Origin: Nitrospira sp.
Lineage (GTDB): Bacteria > Nitrospirota > Nitrospiria > Nitrospirales > Nitrospiraceae
Length of the DNA stretch: 64,000 bases
Direction of reading: 5' to 3'
NCBI GenBank assembly: GCA_031315995.1
Contig: JALDRG010000011.1
Span: forward strand, 62,001-126,000
Below, one piece after another: positions 1-7,837 of this stretch; within the stretch, counting starts at the first letter, position 1, and each line of letters opens with the position of its first letter. A program made the translations under genes and the position numbers. Below the pieces are notes generated by a model that ran no database searches, was not told where the DNA came from, and saw only the letters and a list, made by a program, of their open reading frames with translations.

Positions 1-240
1 TGATCTTCAGATGAATTACGGAGGCTTGGCTGCGTTTGGATTTCTCATGCCAGATAGTTTTGGCCGACACAGTTAGGATCTGGCCAGAGGAACATCGTCA
101 GGCGTGGCCCTGAAGATGATGCCGATGCTGGTGGCAACAGATCAACATATGATTGAATTGATTGTGCGGCCCCTCGGTACGGGCAGTGCTTCAGTGGCCA
201 TCCTTCACGATGAACCTATCAGCAGCTCCGTGAGGACCTC

Positions 241-597
241 ATGATCGTGGAAGTTGAATCGAACGACAATTGCGAGACTAGCTTTTTTGCGCGCTTCAAG
301 GAGGTCGGCTCGGCTCGACCGGTGGTTCAAGTCCGACTCTATGATCGAAACCCTACCGGTGAGTGGTGCTGGGTGACGGGCTGGAGCGACAATGAACAGG
401 CTCCCACATGTCCCGCTTACGTTCAGCTGATTGAAGATTCGGGGTCGGGGTTGGCGTACCTCGTGTATGGAGGCCTCTATGGTCTGCGGTTCAGGCCCAT
501 CCAATTCGATGAGCCTTGGAGTCTCCAGAGCTCCCATCAATGGGGAGAGGCGTATCTGTCCCTCGCCGATGTCCGTGATGTGCGGTACGCCGACTAA
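241..597 (+). CDS. hypothetical protein
   Basis: A 118-residue acidic, aromatic-rich soluble protein with no signal peptide, membrane segment or motif I recognise. GAGG sits about 8 bases before the ATG, which supports this start. Tryptophans and tyrosines are frequent (GEWCWVTGW near residue 40, LVYGGLYGL near residue 78), as expected of a small folded beta domain. An opposite-strand frame covers nearly the same bases, but its translation looks less like a natural protein. No close neighbour suggests a role. That it is a gene at all is only moderately sure. Confidence 0.45.
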   Translation: MIVEVESNDNCETSFFARFKEVGSARPVVQVRLYDRNPTGEWCWVTGWSDNEQAPTCPAYVQLIEDSGSGLAYLVYGGLYGLRFRPIQFDEPWSLQSSHQWGEAYLSLADVRDVRYAD

Positions 598-887
598 CTG
601 TTTTTGCAAGCAGGGAGCGGATCCGGTCCCGACGGCATACTTCTGTTTCCATTCACGATTCGGACCTACAATAAAATAAGTACGCTTCGATAATCGATGG
701 ATTTCTCCCCATCGGCAAGCTCCGTCTCGAGCCTTACCAGCCGATTATTTTCACTGTGCTTGACCTCCATCGCCGGATCGGGAGTATGATGGCTCATCCT
801 GTGACCTGCGGATGTCGCTCTACTAGATGAGAATTCTCTGCCTCCTAGGAGAGCGACTGCCGACACGCCTTCCTTCAGGAGGCTGCG

Positions 888-1745
888 ATGCGCACCGTCG
901 TCGCCGTCGACTGGTCCGAACAGTCTTTCAACGCCGTTAAGGTCGTCTGCCGTCTCTTCACTCATGAATCATTGACCCTTATCCACGCGGTGGACCTCCG
1001 GCCGTTCGAAAACCCGCTCTTTGCGCAACCGCTCGGTCGCAAAAGCGCTGGAGCCATGCGGGAGGGGATGGTTGCAGCAGGAGAGCGCCTGCTTGATCAA
1101 ACCGGGGCATTGGTGCCTGTCACGATTCCTTCCATCCAGCGAGTCTATAAGATCGGGAACCCGGCGCCGGTGGTGCTGGAGGCGATTCGTTCGGCCCATG
1201 CCGATTTGGTTGCAGTTGGATCACGGGGGCGTGGACGGCTCGCGGAGTTGGTCTTAGGCAGTGTCTCGCATCGAGTCGTGCTGCATGCCCCCTGCACGGC
1301 CCTGCTGGTCAGAGACGACCCGGGGAGCATTCGACGCGTGTTGCTCACCGTGGAAGGCCATGAGGATTCACTGAGGCTGCGCACCTGGTTGAGCACTCAT
1401 CGGTTCAGCCGGCCGATAGAGCTGTCCCTCTTGACCGTCGTGCCGACCATTCCCATCGGCGATTCGACGATGGAATTTCGATTCGACAAATGGACGGCTG
1501 AAATGGATCAGTATGCCCGGCAGCTTGTGGACGAAACGGCCGCAGCCTTGCGGACCATGTATCCTGCTGTCACCGAGCAAATCGAGCATGGTGATCCGGC
1601 TCATTGCATTACTAAAGCGGCTGGCCATGCCGATCTTGTGATTGTCGGCTCGCATGGTTGGAGAGGCCTTGAGCACTTCCTGCTCGGCAGCGTGTCACAC
1701 GCGGTCTTGCACAAAGTGACCTGTCCCATCCTGGTCATTCGATGA
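888..1745 (+). CDS. tandem-domain universal stress protein (UspA family)
   Basis: A cytoplasmic stress protein of 285 residues made of two Usp domains, about 1-145 and 150-285. Each domain ends with the ATP-binding signature of the family: VGSRGRGRLAELVLGSVSH near residue 108 and VGSHGWRGLEHFLLGSVSH near residue 253, both followed by a P-C-x-x-L-(L/V) strand. The first copy fits the canonical G-x2-G-x9-G-(S/T) pattern. In the second, a tryptophan stands where glycine-arginine is usual, so ATP binding there is less certain. An AGGAGG-like site precedes the ATG. A CBS-domain gene follows on the same strand after about 105 bases, and both may belong to one stress-response unit. The exact ligand and target are unknown. 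Confidence 0.9.
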   Translation: MRTVVAVDWSEQSFNAVKVVCRLFTHESLTLIHAVDLRPFENPLFAQPLGRKSAGAMREGMVAAGERLLDQTGALVPVTIPSIQRVYKIGNPAPVVLEAIRSAHADLVAVGSRGRGRLAELVLGSVSHRVVLHAPCTALLVRDDPGSIRRVLLTVEGHEDSLRLRTWLSTHRFSRPIELSLLTVVPTIPIGDSTMEFRFDKWTAEMDQYARQLVDETAAALRTMYPAVTEQIEHGDPAHCITKAAGHADLVIVGSHGWRGLEHFLLGSVSHAVLHKVTCPILVIR

Positions 1746-1851
1746 AGGGGGCTCTGACTCCGGTTTCGATGGGCGTCGGCGTTACGCAGTCTTTGTCCTT
1801 GGCGAATAGGACAGGCTCCGTCCACATGCATCCAACGGAAAGGAGGCGGCG

Positions 1852-2274
1852 ATGGCGTGGAATATTGCCTCGAAAATTGTTCACAGGGTGGTGACGATCG
1901 ACGAGAATCATACCGTGCTCGATGCCGCGGCGCTGATGGCCGATGAGTTCGTCGGATCGGCGCTCATCACCAGTTCCTCCAAGATCACCGGCATTTTCAC
2001 GGAGCGAGACTTGATGATGCGCGTCGTCGGTCGGAAGCGAGATCCGGAGAAGGTGAAGATCAAGGATGTGATGACGAAAAACATGGTCACCGTGAGTCCG
2101 AAGGATACCGCGAACCATTGCTTGAATCTGATGAAGGAACATCGCTGCCGTCATCTCTTGGTCTTCGACAACGAGGAGTTTATCGGGATTGTCTCGCTCC
2201 GGGATATGGTTGCGCTGCTGATGGAGGAAAAGGAGGCGCTGATCGCCTATCTCCACCAATACATCAGTTCATGA
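1852..2274 (+). CDS. CBS-domain pair protein
   Basis: A stand-alone Bateman module of 140 residues with two CBS domains, about 8-65 and 75-130. It shows the usual hallmarks: repeated A-x2-M-x-(D/E)-x3-G-S segments, ITGIFTERDLMMRVV in the first domain, and a second IVSLRDMV strand after the VMTKNMVTVSP linker. Such proteins bind adenine nucleotides and act as energy or redox sensors; no enzymatic domain is attached. AAGGAGG stands just before the ATG. It lies downstream of a Usp gene in the same direction, which suggests joint control in stress. A strong hairpin 35 bases after its stop likely ends the transcript. Confidence 0.9.
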   Translation: MAWNIASKIVHRVVTIDENHTVLDAAALMADEFVGSALITSSSKITGIFTERDLMMRVVGRKRDPEKVKIKDVMTKNMVTVSPKDTANHCLNLMKEHRCRHLLVFDNEEFIGIVSLRDMVALLMEEKEALIAYLHQYISS

Positions 2275-2307
2275 AGACCAGAACGGTCAATTCGGCAGGA
2301 GGAGGGC

Positions 2308-2337
2308 TTTCGGGTCTCTGTTGTCAGAGACCCGAAA
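2308..2337. terminator. hairpin between convergent genes
   Basis: A 13-bp perfect stem (2308-2320 with 2325-2337) around a TTGT loop. It sits between the CBS gene and the convergent zinc-ribbon gene. There is no clear T tract on either side beyond the stem-end A/T pairs, so a bidirectional terminator is inferred from position and stem strength. Confidence 0.6.
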
Positions 2338-2357
2338 AGGGGACAGGTGTTGTGTCG

Positions 2358-3104
2358 TCAGAAGGGTTTCCCGGCTCTGGCATCGAGTTCATGTTGAAGC
2401 AGATCCCGATGCGCCTCTTGAAGTAAGCTGGGAATCAGGACGGCCATGAAGGCGCTCCCATGGCCTTGATGATCGAGGCGATTCCTACTTTCCCTGTCGA
2501 GCAGGTCTCCGAGTTCACCCCACTGGTCGAGGTCATCATAATTCCGGTGATCGACCGCCCTCAGGATGGGCAGGAAGGTCTCGGTGATGATGGTTCGAGC
2601 ATCTTCCGACAGCGGTTGGAGCCAGCCCTCACGAAGACCCACGGCATGATAGATCCTGGTGATCTGCCGCTCCTTTGGCCCGCTGTTGTCGATATTAAGC
2701 TCTTCGCAAATCTCCGTGAGAATCTTCTCGTCATATCGGTTCAGGTACCAGATGGTCTGGCGAGGAAGACTTTCGGCCGGCAGTACCAGCGAATCCGCTT
2801 GTTGTCGCACACGGGTGAGTTTCTCCTGCATCGTTCCCGTTGATGGAAGCCCGAGTGCTTGCAGCCATCCGGATAGTTCCCTAGCCATGGAAAAATTCAC
2901 ATAACAATCGATCAATCGAGCCTTCAGGGGTTCACGGTCGCGGGGCGCCGGCGCCGTTCGTTGTTCGCACTCGTCCCCGCGCCCGGCCGCTTGCAAGGCT
3001 GCTTCATCGAACGCCGGATCCTCCGGCAATGTCACTTGCACACCGCAGGAGGAACAAAAGCGGGCCCGCAGCGGGAGCGCAGCTTCACAACTGGTGCAGT
3101 TCAT
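2358..3104 (-). CDS. zinc-ribbon N-terminal protein of unknown function
   Basis: A 248-residue protein that opens with a zinc ribbon (C3-x2-C6 and C17-x2-C20, as in MNCTSCEAAL and FCSSCG). A mostly helical body follows, with W and LR-rich segments and no membrane span. I place the start at the ATG directly before the zinc ribbon, because GGAGG lies seven bases upstream. A longer frame exists but adds only ten unlikely residues. It may be a regulatory or adaptor protein, since N-terminal zinc ribbons of this kind are common in such proteins, but no catalytic motif is visible. It lies 60 bases downstream of a Usp gene on the same strand. Confidence 0.7.
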   Translation of the reverse strand: MNCTSCEAALPLRARFCSSCGVQVTLPEDPAFDEAALQAAGRGDECEQRTAPAPRDREPLKARLIDCYVNFSMARELSGWLQALGLPSTGTMQEKLTRVRQQADSLVLPAESLPRQTIWYLNRYDEKILTEICEELNIDNSGPKERQITRIYHAVGLREGWLQPLSEDARTIITETFLPILRAVDHRNYDDLDQWGELGDLLDRESRNRLDHQGHGSAFMAVLIPSLLQEAHRDLLQHELDARAGKPF

Positions 3105-3166
3105 AATAGCCTCCGAGGCGCGCCTCGCGCTCATTCTTCAGGACGATGGGTGCGCCTGTCACAAGA

Positions 3167-3718
3167 TTATCCCAGGACCCAGAGCGCGACTCCGGACAGG
3201 TCTCGCAACAGCCGATCGGTGATACGGTTGCTAAAAAGTCGCTTCGTTCCTGGCGGGCCGTGAGGACTCAGCACGATGGTGCCATACCCCCCGGCCTTGG
3301 CTTCATCCAGGATGCTGTCGGCAATATCGCGTTCATGTCCCAACTTAAGTGTGACATGATCAAGCGGAAACCCGGTCTGCCCGAGCTGCTCCAACGCGTT
3401 CACCAGGATGGGATATTCGAGCGCGCCTTCGGCACGTACCCATTCGTCCTGGTCCTTGCGAAGCTGTTCACCGAGTCGGTGTTCGGTCTCAGGGTCCTCT
3501 GATCCGCCGTGCTCCATCAGTTCACGAGGCATGGGGTTCAGCACATGAAACAAGGTGACGTTCACATCCCGGCTGTCCCTGAGCAGCGTTCCGACATACT
3601 GCACGGCACGGATGGACTCGTTCGAATCGTCGACGGCGATGAGCAGGTTCTTGGACAGGGTGTGGCTGTTGAATGTCTGTTCCGGCCTGGGCTGGTTACC
3701 CGAAGAGATGGTTTTCAT
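3167..3718 (-). CDS. single-domain universal stress protein
   Basis: A 183-residue Usp-type protein. After a polar N-terminal extension of about 22 residues comes NLLIAVDDSNESIRAVQYV, the first strand and the aspartate loop that contacts nucleotide in ATP-binding Usp proteins. The C-terminal signature is altered: LSPHGPPGTKRLFSNRITDR replaces the G-x2-G-x9-G-(S/T) loop, so nucleotide binding may differ from canonical members. The fold assignment rests on strand order and the final ALWVLG strand. No strong ribosome site is seen before the ATG. The zinc-ribbon gene follows it. It is the second Usp gene within 3 kb, on the opposite strand from the first. Confidence 0.8.
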   Translation of the reverse strand: MKTISSGNQPRPEQTFNSHTLSKNLLIAVDDSNESIRAVQYVGTLLRDSRDVNVTLFHVLNPMPRELMEHGGSEDPETEHRLGEQLRKDQDEWVRAEGALEYPILVNALEQLGQTGFPLDHVTLKLGHERDIADSILDEAKAGGYGTIVLSPHGPPGTKRLFSNRITDRLLRDLSGVALWVLG

Positions 3719-3990
3719 AGTGTCACCATGCGTGAGGAAGTGTTGCAGGTCTCCACGTAGACCCGAGGCGTTTAAGTGAGGGAGCCGTGCGGTGACGGTG
3801 ATCAGGGGGAGTGAGGTCTTCCATGCCGACCCCTCTTGGTTAAGCGATCGTAGGCTACGGCGGAACGGGTGTGCCCGCCATGGGCTATGATTTGTCGCGA
3901 CGGAACAAGTACCAGCCTATGCCTCTGCGATGGACAAATCAATCGGGGAGACCGTCGAATCGGGCCCTCGGCGGCAGCGCTGTCATGAGT

Positions 3991-4036
3991 GGAAGCCTGC
4001 GCTCCATGAAGCCGATGAGATCCGGCTTCATGGAGC
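3991..4036. repeat. repeat copy A with 14-bp inverted repeat
   Basis: Bases 4001-4014 pair perfectly with 4023-4036, leaving an 8-base loop. The element starts 19 bases after the stop of the gene on the minus strand. Its first 26 bases (3991-4016) match 4783-4808 with one mismatch. It could be a terminator-like hairpin, though no T tract follows, or a short mobile palindrome. Confidence 0.7.
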
Positions 4037-4054
4037 TCGCACGGACGCGGTGGA

Positions 4055-4651
4055 TCAGGCCTTCTTCTTTGCGCCGCGGGTTTTCGCACCCTTGGCGGAT
4101 TTCCCACGAGATACGGAACCGGCAGGCATGATTCGATCGCGTACCAGGTAGGAGGCGATTTCAGGGGCCCGCTTGCCGGCATTTCCCACCGGATTGGTGT
4201 CCGCGTAGGACCCACCCGGATTGTGCTTGAAGAGCCAGAGTTGTCCAACGCTCATGGGCGTGACAGCGGTCGGCACGCCCGCGCCCCGAAACTTCATCAT
4301 GCCCTGCGTCTGGACCAGGACCGACCCGCTCGTAGTCGATGGATAGAGCGTTGCGCCACCCATCAATTCAATGAGCGTTTCCATGGCGACGTGATTACTT
4401 TGTGGGAACGGCACAACCTGGCCGACGCCATACTTCGTGATTCCGGCATGTTGCCACAGCATGCCGATCTCCTGCCCGGTGGCGTAACGAAAACCATAGG
4501 TAGTCGTGTACCCACCGGCACCACCCAGGACCTCCAAATAGGACAAATTGGCCGTAGCGTCGAGGCTGAGCCATTCAAGATTGGTCTCGGTGTCGAGCGT
4601 AATAAGATGGTCACCGGTCGCGGGAACAAGGTTCTGTTGAATAAGAGCCAT
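4055..4651 (-). CDS. PEP-CTERM-like domain protein lacking signal and anchor (paralog 1)
   Basis: A 198-residue protein with the core seen in many PEP-CTERM exported proteins: LITLDTETNLEWLSL near residue 16, then NLSYLEVLGGAGGYTTTYGFRYATG near 35 (shown here only as the named start and end), then the (I/V)xxLW-x-HAGI segment. Unlike those relatives it has no signal peptide, starting MALIQQNLVPATGD, and no PEP-CTERM anchor. It ends in a lysine-rich tail (AKTRGAKKKA). AGGAGG stands before the ATG. A paralog of 184 residues lies just upstream on the same strand, about 40 percent identical by eye. The function of the shared domain is unknown to me. The positively charged tail could bind nucleic acid or envelope polymers, which is speculation. 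Confidence 0.75.
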   Translation of the reverse strand: MALIQQNLVPATGDHLITLDTETNLEWLSLDATANLSYLEVLGGAGGYTTTYGFRYATGQEIGMLWQHAGITKYGVGQVVPFPQSNHVAMETLIELMGGATLYPSTTSGSVLVQTQGMMKFRGAGVPTAVTPMSVGQLWLFKHNPGGSYADTNPVGNAGKRAPEIASYLVRDRIMPAGSVSRGKSAKGAKTRGAKKKA

Positions 4652-4782
4652 GTCGGTACCTCCTGCGGATTATGGTGGCGTGGACGATTGCGAGACGTCT
4701 ATTGCCAGGGTCTATGCGATTCATGCCAATCCGTCTTCGTCGTGCCGGCTCTTCTGCACTGCTGCGATGAATTGTGCGGCCG

Positions 4783-4828
4783 GGAAGCCGGCGCTCCATG
4801 AAGCCGATTCTATCCTGCTCCATGGAGC
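4783..4828. repeat. repeat copy B, imperfect hairpin
   Basis: A second copy of the 3991-4036 element, between the two paralogs. Bases 4783-4808 differ from 3991-4016 at one position. The inverted arms (4793-4806 and 4815-4828) have decayed to about 11 of 14 pairs. Weaker similarity to copy A continues for some 50 bases further, into the region matching the 3' end of the first paralog. This suggests that the gene and its flank were duplicated together. Confidence 0.6.
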
Positions 4829-4928
4829 TGGCAGGGTTGCCGTCGATGAGGCGGCCTTCTCCGCATCATGGGCCTTCATCCCGAGGAGCAGAGTTGCCAT
4901 GAAAAAACGAATCGAGGGCCACGGGTTA

Positions 4929-5483
4929 CTACCCGCCCACGCGAAGGTTACGTGGAGGAGCAGGAGACATGTGATTGCGTACGAGATACGAGGCTATTGC
5001 AGGATCCCGGTAGTCCTCCGGCGTCACTCCTTGAGGCAGATTGGGAAGGATATCCGTGGTTGCGTATGAACCACCAGGATTGTTGGTGAAGAACCAGAGT
5101 TGTCCCACCCCCGGGTGGCCGGGTAGTGGTGGAACCATGAAGATGCCCTGCGTCTGAATCGTACCGGTTTGGGGATAGCTCGTCGCGCCGCCCATCCAGT
5201 CGATGAGCTTCTTTATCCCAATGGAATTGCCGTCAGGCACAGGCACAGGCTGACTGGGGGCAAACCTGGTAATCCCGGCGTGGGTCCACAACGCTTGGAC
5301 CTCGGCGCCGTTGGCGTAACGGAAACCGTGGGTAGTGGTATAGTCCCCGGCGCCATTCCGCACGTCCGAAATGGAAAGATTCACGGTCTTCGTAAGGCTC
5401 AACCATTCGAGGTTGCTGTCGCTGTCGAATGTGATGAGCGAGTCACCGCTTGCAGGAACAAGATCCTGTTGCAACAGGGCCAT
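4929..5483 (-). CDS. PEP-CTERM-like domain protein lacking signal and anchor (paralog 2)
   Basis: A 184-residue paralog of the downstream gene, sharing MAL(L/I)QQ, LVPA(S/T)GD, LITFDSDSNLEWLSL, YTTTHGFRYA, LW(T/Q)HAGIT, (L/I)MGGAT, VGQLW and NNPGGSYA. The C-terminal lysine tail is absent; it ends PAPPRNLRVGG after IASYLVRNHM. No signal peptide or sorting motif is present, so it is predicted cytoplasmic, although exported relatives are common. AGGAGG precedes the ATG. Tandem duplication is the simplest origin. The role is unknown. The conserved aromatic and glycine blocks look like a beta-rich binding domain. Confidence 0.75.
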   Translation of the reverse strand: MALLQQDLVPASGDSLITFDSDSNLEWLSLTKTVNLSISDVRNGAGDYTTTHGFRYANGAEVQALWTHAGITRFAPSQPVPVPDGNSIGIKKLIDWMGGATSYPQTGTIQTQGIFMVPPLPGHPGVGQLWFFTNNPGGSYATTDILPNLPQGVTPEDYRDPAIASYLVRNHMSPAPPRNLRVGG

Positions 5484-5664
5484 GTTGTGCCTCCTATGAA
5501 TGTGGGACGAGTCTGCTCCAGACGCGCAGGCGGTGCCGAGGTCGGTTCGTATCGAGAGAATGTGGTCCGGTCATCTACTCTTCGACGATAGGTACGTGGT
5601 TGCGCTGTCACGACTGCGCAGACAGGACAGTATGGTGAACAATCCCGAACTCAGCCGTCAACGC

Positions 5665-6096
5665 CTAGGCTCTTTGTGGTACCGTCCGTCCTTCTTCGAG
5701 GTCCTGAAGGTCGGCCCAGCTGGTGAGGTCGGTGCGGGAGGGGTCGACGGCGTCCCGATATTTGTTAAAGGACACCTGTTTTTCCAGCGTGGTCGGCCCC
5801 CGGCTCAACATCATGCAGTTCCATTCCTCTAACTCGGCCTGATTGTGTGGCTTGGCCATGCGGTTGAACCACTGAATGACTCCTGAATCCGTCGGATTGT
5901 CTCGTACCGCCGCGGTAAACTGCTCTGCCGTAATGCCGGCGAATTCCATGAGCCGGTCATCCATGGGGCAGGGATAGATATATTCGCCTTCGGTTCCCGC
6001 GAGCACGGCGCGGCATTTATCGATCATGCGCGCGAGGTGCACATAACCATCCACTGTGACGCGCATGCTACGCGGGAACGTCGTGCGTAAATCCAT
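5665..6096 (-). CDS. DUF5069 family protein
   Basis: A 143-residue soluble protein recognised from its family-typical start MDLRTTFPRSMRVTVDGYVH and the following HLARMIDKCRAVLAG and YIYPCPMDDRLMEF blocks. DUF5069 proteins occur widely in Nitrospira and other phyla with no established biochemical function. Its ATG overlaps the TAA of the preceding gene by one base (TAATG), so the two are almost certainly translationally coupled. One cysteine lies in the YPCP motif and another further on in WNCMMLSRG; neither forms an obvious metal site. Confidence 0.85.
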   Translation of the reverse strand: MDLRTTFPRSMRVTVDGYVHLARMIDKCRAVLAGTEGEYIYPCPMDDRLMEFAGITAEQFTAAVRDNPTDSGVIQWFNRMAKPHNQAELEEWNCMMLSRGPTTLEKQVSFNKYRDAVDPSRTDLTSWADLQDLEEGRTVPQRA

Positions 6097-6773
6097 TAGG
6101 CCATCAACGCGTGATTTGTGAAGGTAAGGGTTCGCACCAGGACCGAGCCGTTTTCGTACGAAATGATCCGGCGACTTGCCGGAAGATCTGAGGCGCCGAC
6201 TCGCACATGAGTATCCGTGAAACTTTCCACATTGCGGAGCTTGGCATCCTGTGGCGCGAAATAGTACACGGTGTATTTGGTCGTCAGGTGTTTGTGGTCC
6301 TGCGTGGTACTGCTTTCCTCGACGTTGATCGTGAACGCCACGTGAGGCATCTTCCGGTTGATCTGCGTAATACGATCGTCCTTGATGCGATAGAAGGACT
6401 GCATGCCGTCGCCGTGGATGTCCAACCGTCTGCCCAGCGGATGCTCGGTATCCGCTTCCATCGTCAGGCGGTGTTTACCGTCCGATTCCTCAAACTTACG
6501 CGGCGCGCGGTGCACCGCGATCATGCCGATTTGTTCCTGGGCCCACTTCTGGACGGCTTCATCGGGCAGCTGGACCGTGACCTCGCGTGGTCCCTTGACC
6601 ACCACGGTTCCGCTCACCTGCCGCCCGTCGGTATTCACCGTGAGGTCGGCTGAAAATCCTCGAAAATCAGGCTGCCATCGGGCCGTGCCTTCAAAGGCTC
6701 GCTGAAGGAGGGCACGGGCTTGGGGATCGTCGGCAACAGTGGTGTGTGTATCGATCGTGGCGGCATGTTCCAT
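6096..6773 (-). CDS. DUF3386 family protein
   Basis: A 225-residue soluble protein resembling DUF3386, best known in cyanobacteria. It has ARALLQRAFEGTARWQPDF near residue 19, then FRGFSADLTV and a series of beta strands such as VSGTVVVKGPREVTVQL and HRLTMEADTEHPLGR. It resembles lipoprotein-carrier-like half-barrels in strand spacing, but it has no signal peptide. AAGGAG lies before the ATG. It is the first gene of a coupled pair with the DUF5069 gene (one-base overlap). No function is known for the family; the pairing is the only contextual hint. Confidence 0.75.
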   Translation of the reverse strand: MEHAATIDTHTTVADDPQARALLQRAFEGTARWQPDFRGFSADLTVNTDGRQVSGTVVVKGPREVTVQLPDEAVQKWAQEQIGMIAVHRAPRKFEESDGKHRLTMEADTEHPLGRRLDIHGDGMQSFYRIKDDRITQINRKMPHVAFTINVEESSTTQDHKHLTTKYTVYYFAPQDAKLRNVESFTDTHVRVGASDLPASRRIISYENGSVLVRTLTFTNHALMA

Positions 6774-6947
6774 TGAGCTACTCCTTTTTTCGTGATGGAT
6801 TCCAAAGAAGATTATAGAGACCTCACTGGCCCTCTACAACCCGGGAGAGGGTCGTCGTCGAACCGGGTCGATTCCGGAGTGCCCGAGTGGGTCACATTTT
6901 CTTTCAGCAGGCCTATGTTTGTGTAGTACTGGCTAGGCCCAATCTGT

Positions 6948-6953
6948 TATACT
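6948..6953 (+). promoter_or_regulatory. candidate -10 element for the 7023 gene
   Basis: TATACT, 70 bases before the ATG of the Lys/Ala-tailed protein, in a 250-base non-coding stretch. The -35 match upstream (TAGTAC at 18-base spacing) is weak, so this is a tentative sigma-70 promoter. Confidence 0.3.
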
Positions 6954-7022
6954 GCGGGGCATTTCATCCGGCAATTTAGTGTAAGTGTGCGGTGAGGTTC
7001 AGCATTCCCTGAAAGGAGCGCT

Positions 7023-7379
7023 ATGGAGCGGCGGGCAGCGTCTCATACTGAAGAAGAAGAAATGAACCAACGGCGGCGGCTTTTGGGAATGGCTCGTAAG
7101 GGCGACCCCAAAGCGATCAGCAAGTTGTTCGAGTTGTACCAAGTGCGTGTCTTGAACGGCGACATGCTCAGCAAGCTCAACAAATCCTACTACAAGGCGG
7201 CTGCTGCGCAGGAACAAAAGGCGTCACAGGCCGCCTCCAAACCGACGAAAGCCGGCAAAGGGGCGCATGGCAGCGCCAAGAGCAGTCAGAAACCGTCCAC
7301 TCTCAAGCCCGCAGCGGCAGCCAAGCCAAAATCGGTAAAGACCGCGAAGGCTGTGGGGACCAAAAAAAGCGCCAAGTAA
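7023..7379 (+). CDS. small basic protein with histone H1-like tail
   Basis: A 118-residue protein in two parts. Residues 1-60 are a polar helical head (MNQRRRLLGMARKGDPKAIS, then LFELYQVRVL). Residues 60-118 are almost entirely Lys, Ala, Ser, Pro and Thr, with AKP, KTAK and KKSAK repeats. Such tails occur in bacterial H1-like nucleoid proteins and in some RNA-binding or ribosome-associated proteins. The head has a segment like the start of a helical repeat, but no known DNA-binding motif. GAAAGGAG precedes the ATG. Binding to nucleic acid is inferred from composition only. Confidence 0.75.
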   Translation: MERRAASHTEEEEMNQRRRLLGMARKGDPKAISKLFELYQVRVLNGDMLSKLNKSYYKAAAAQEQKASQAASKPTKAGKGAHGSAKSSQKPSTLKPAAAAKPKSVKTAKAVGTKKSAK

Positions 7380-7434
7380 GCGCCGTCTGCGTCGAGCCTG
7401 TCGGCGCAGACCATCGCGTTGTTCAGCCGCTGTG

Positions 7435-7728
7435 CTACTGGACGCCGACCCGTAACCCCCCGGCGGCCAGTTTCTTCCCAATCTCTTCCGCCGCCTTCCG
7501 CTCTCCTGAATAGACCGTCGCCTGGCCCTCATGGTCGACACGCCACGCCAGTTCGAAGGCTCGTGATGAGTTCATGCCGGGGATGCATTTGCAGAATAAC
7601 GCGATGACCTGCTGATAGGTGTGGCAATCGCAATTAAACACAATGACACGGGCTTCCAAATCGTCGCCGGTCCCCACGTCGGTCGTGTCGAGGGCCTCGG
7701 GGGTCATGGCAGGGGTGAGTGTGCTCAT
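7435..7728 (-). CDS. clpS: ATP-dependent Clp protease adaptor ClpS
   Basis: ClpS delivers N-degron substrates to ClpA/ClpC-ClpP. The 97-residue length and order of elements fit: a disordered N-terminus (1-25), then VIVFNCDCHTYQQVIALF, where E. coli ClpS has V-x-L-V-N-D-D-x-T-P-M-E-F-V; then the helix SSRAFELAWRVDHEGQATVY; then the ERKAAEEIGKKL helix and a final strand. The substrate-pocket N-D-D is replaced by N-C-D, a change that may alter N-terminal residue preference. No clpA or clpC gene lies nearby. The next gene on the same strand starts after about 110 bases and is unrelated. Confidence 0.85.
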   Translation of the reverse strand: MSTLTPAMTPEALDTTDVGTGDDLEARVIVFNCDCHTYQQVIALFCKCIPGMNSSRAFELAWRVDHEGQATVYSGERKAAEEIGKKLAAGGLRVGVQ

Positions 7729-7837
7729 ACGATCGTCTCGTCAGGCACTGAGTGTAGCAGGAGCGATAGGGCAGAGTGCAACCGGAACCCATGATGGTCG
7801 AATGGAGGGTCTCCCGCTCATTGAGCCTACGGGCTTG

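Noticed and set aside
205..609. Minus-strand frame of 134 residues opposite the 241-597 gene
   Set aside because: No ribosome site, and its translation looks less protein-like than the plus-strand frame.
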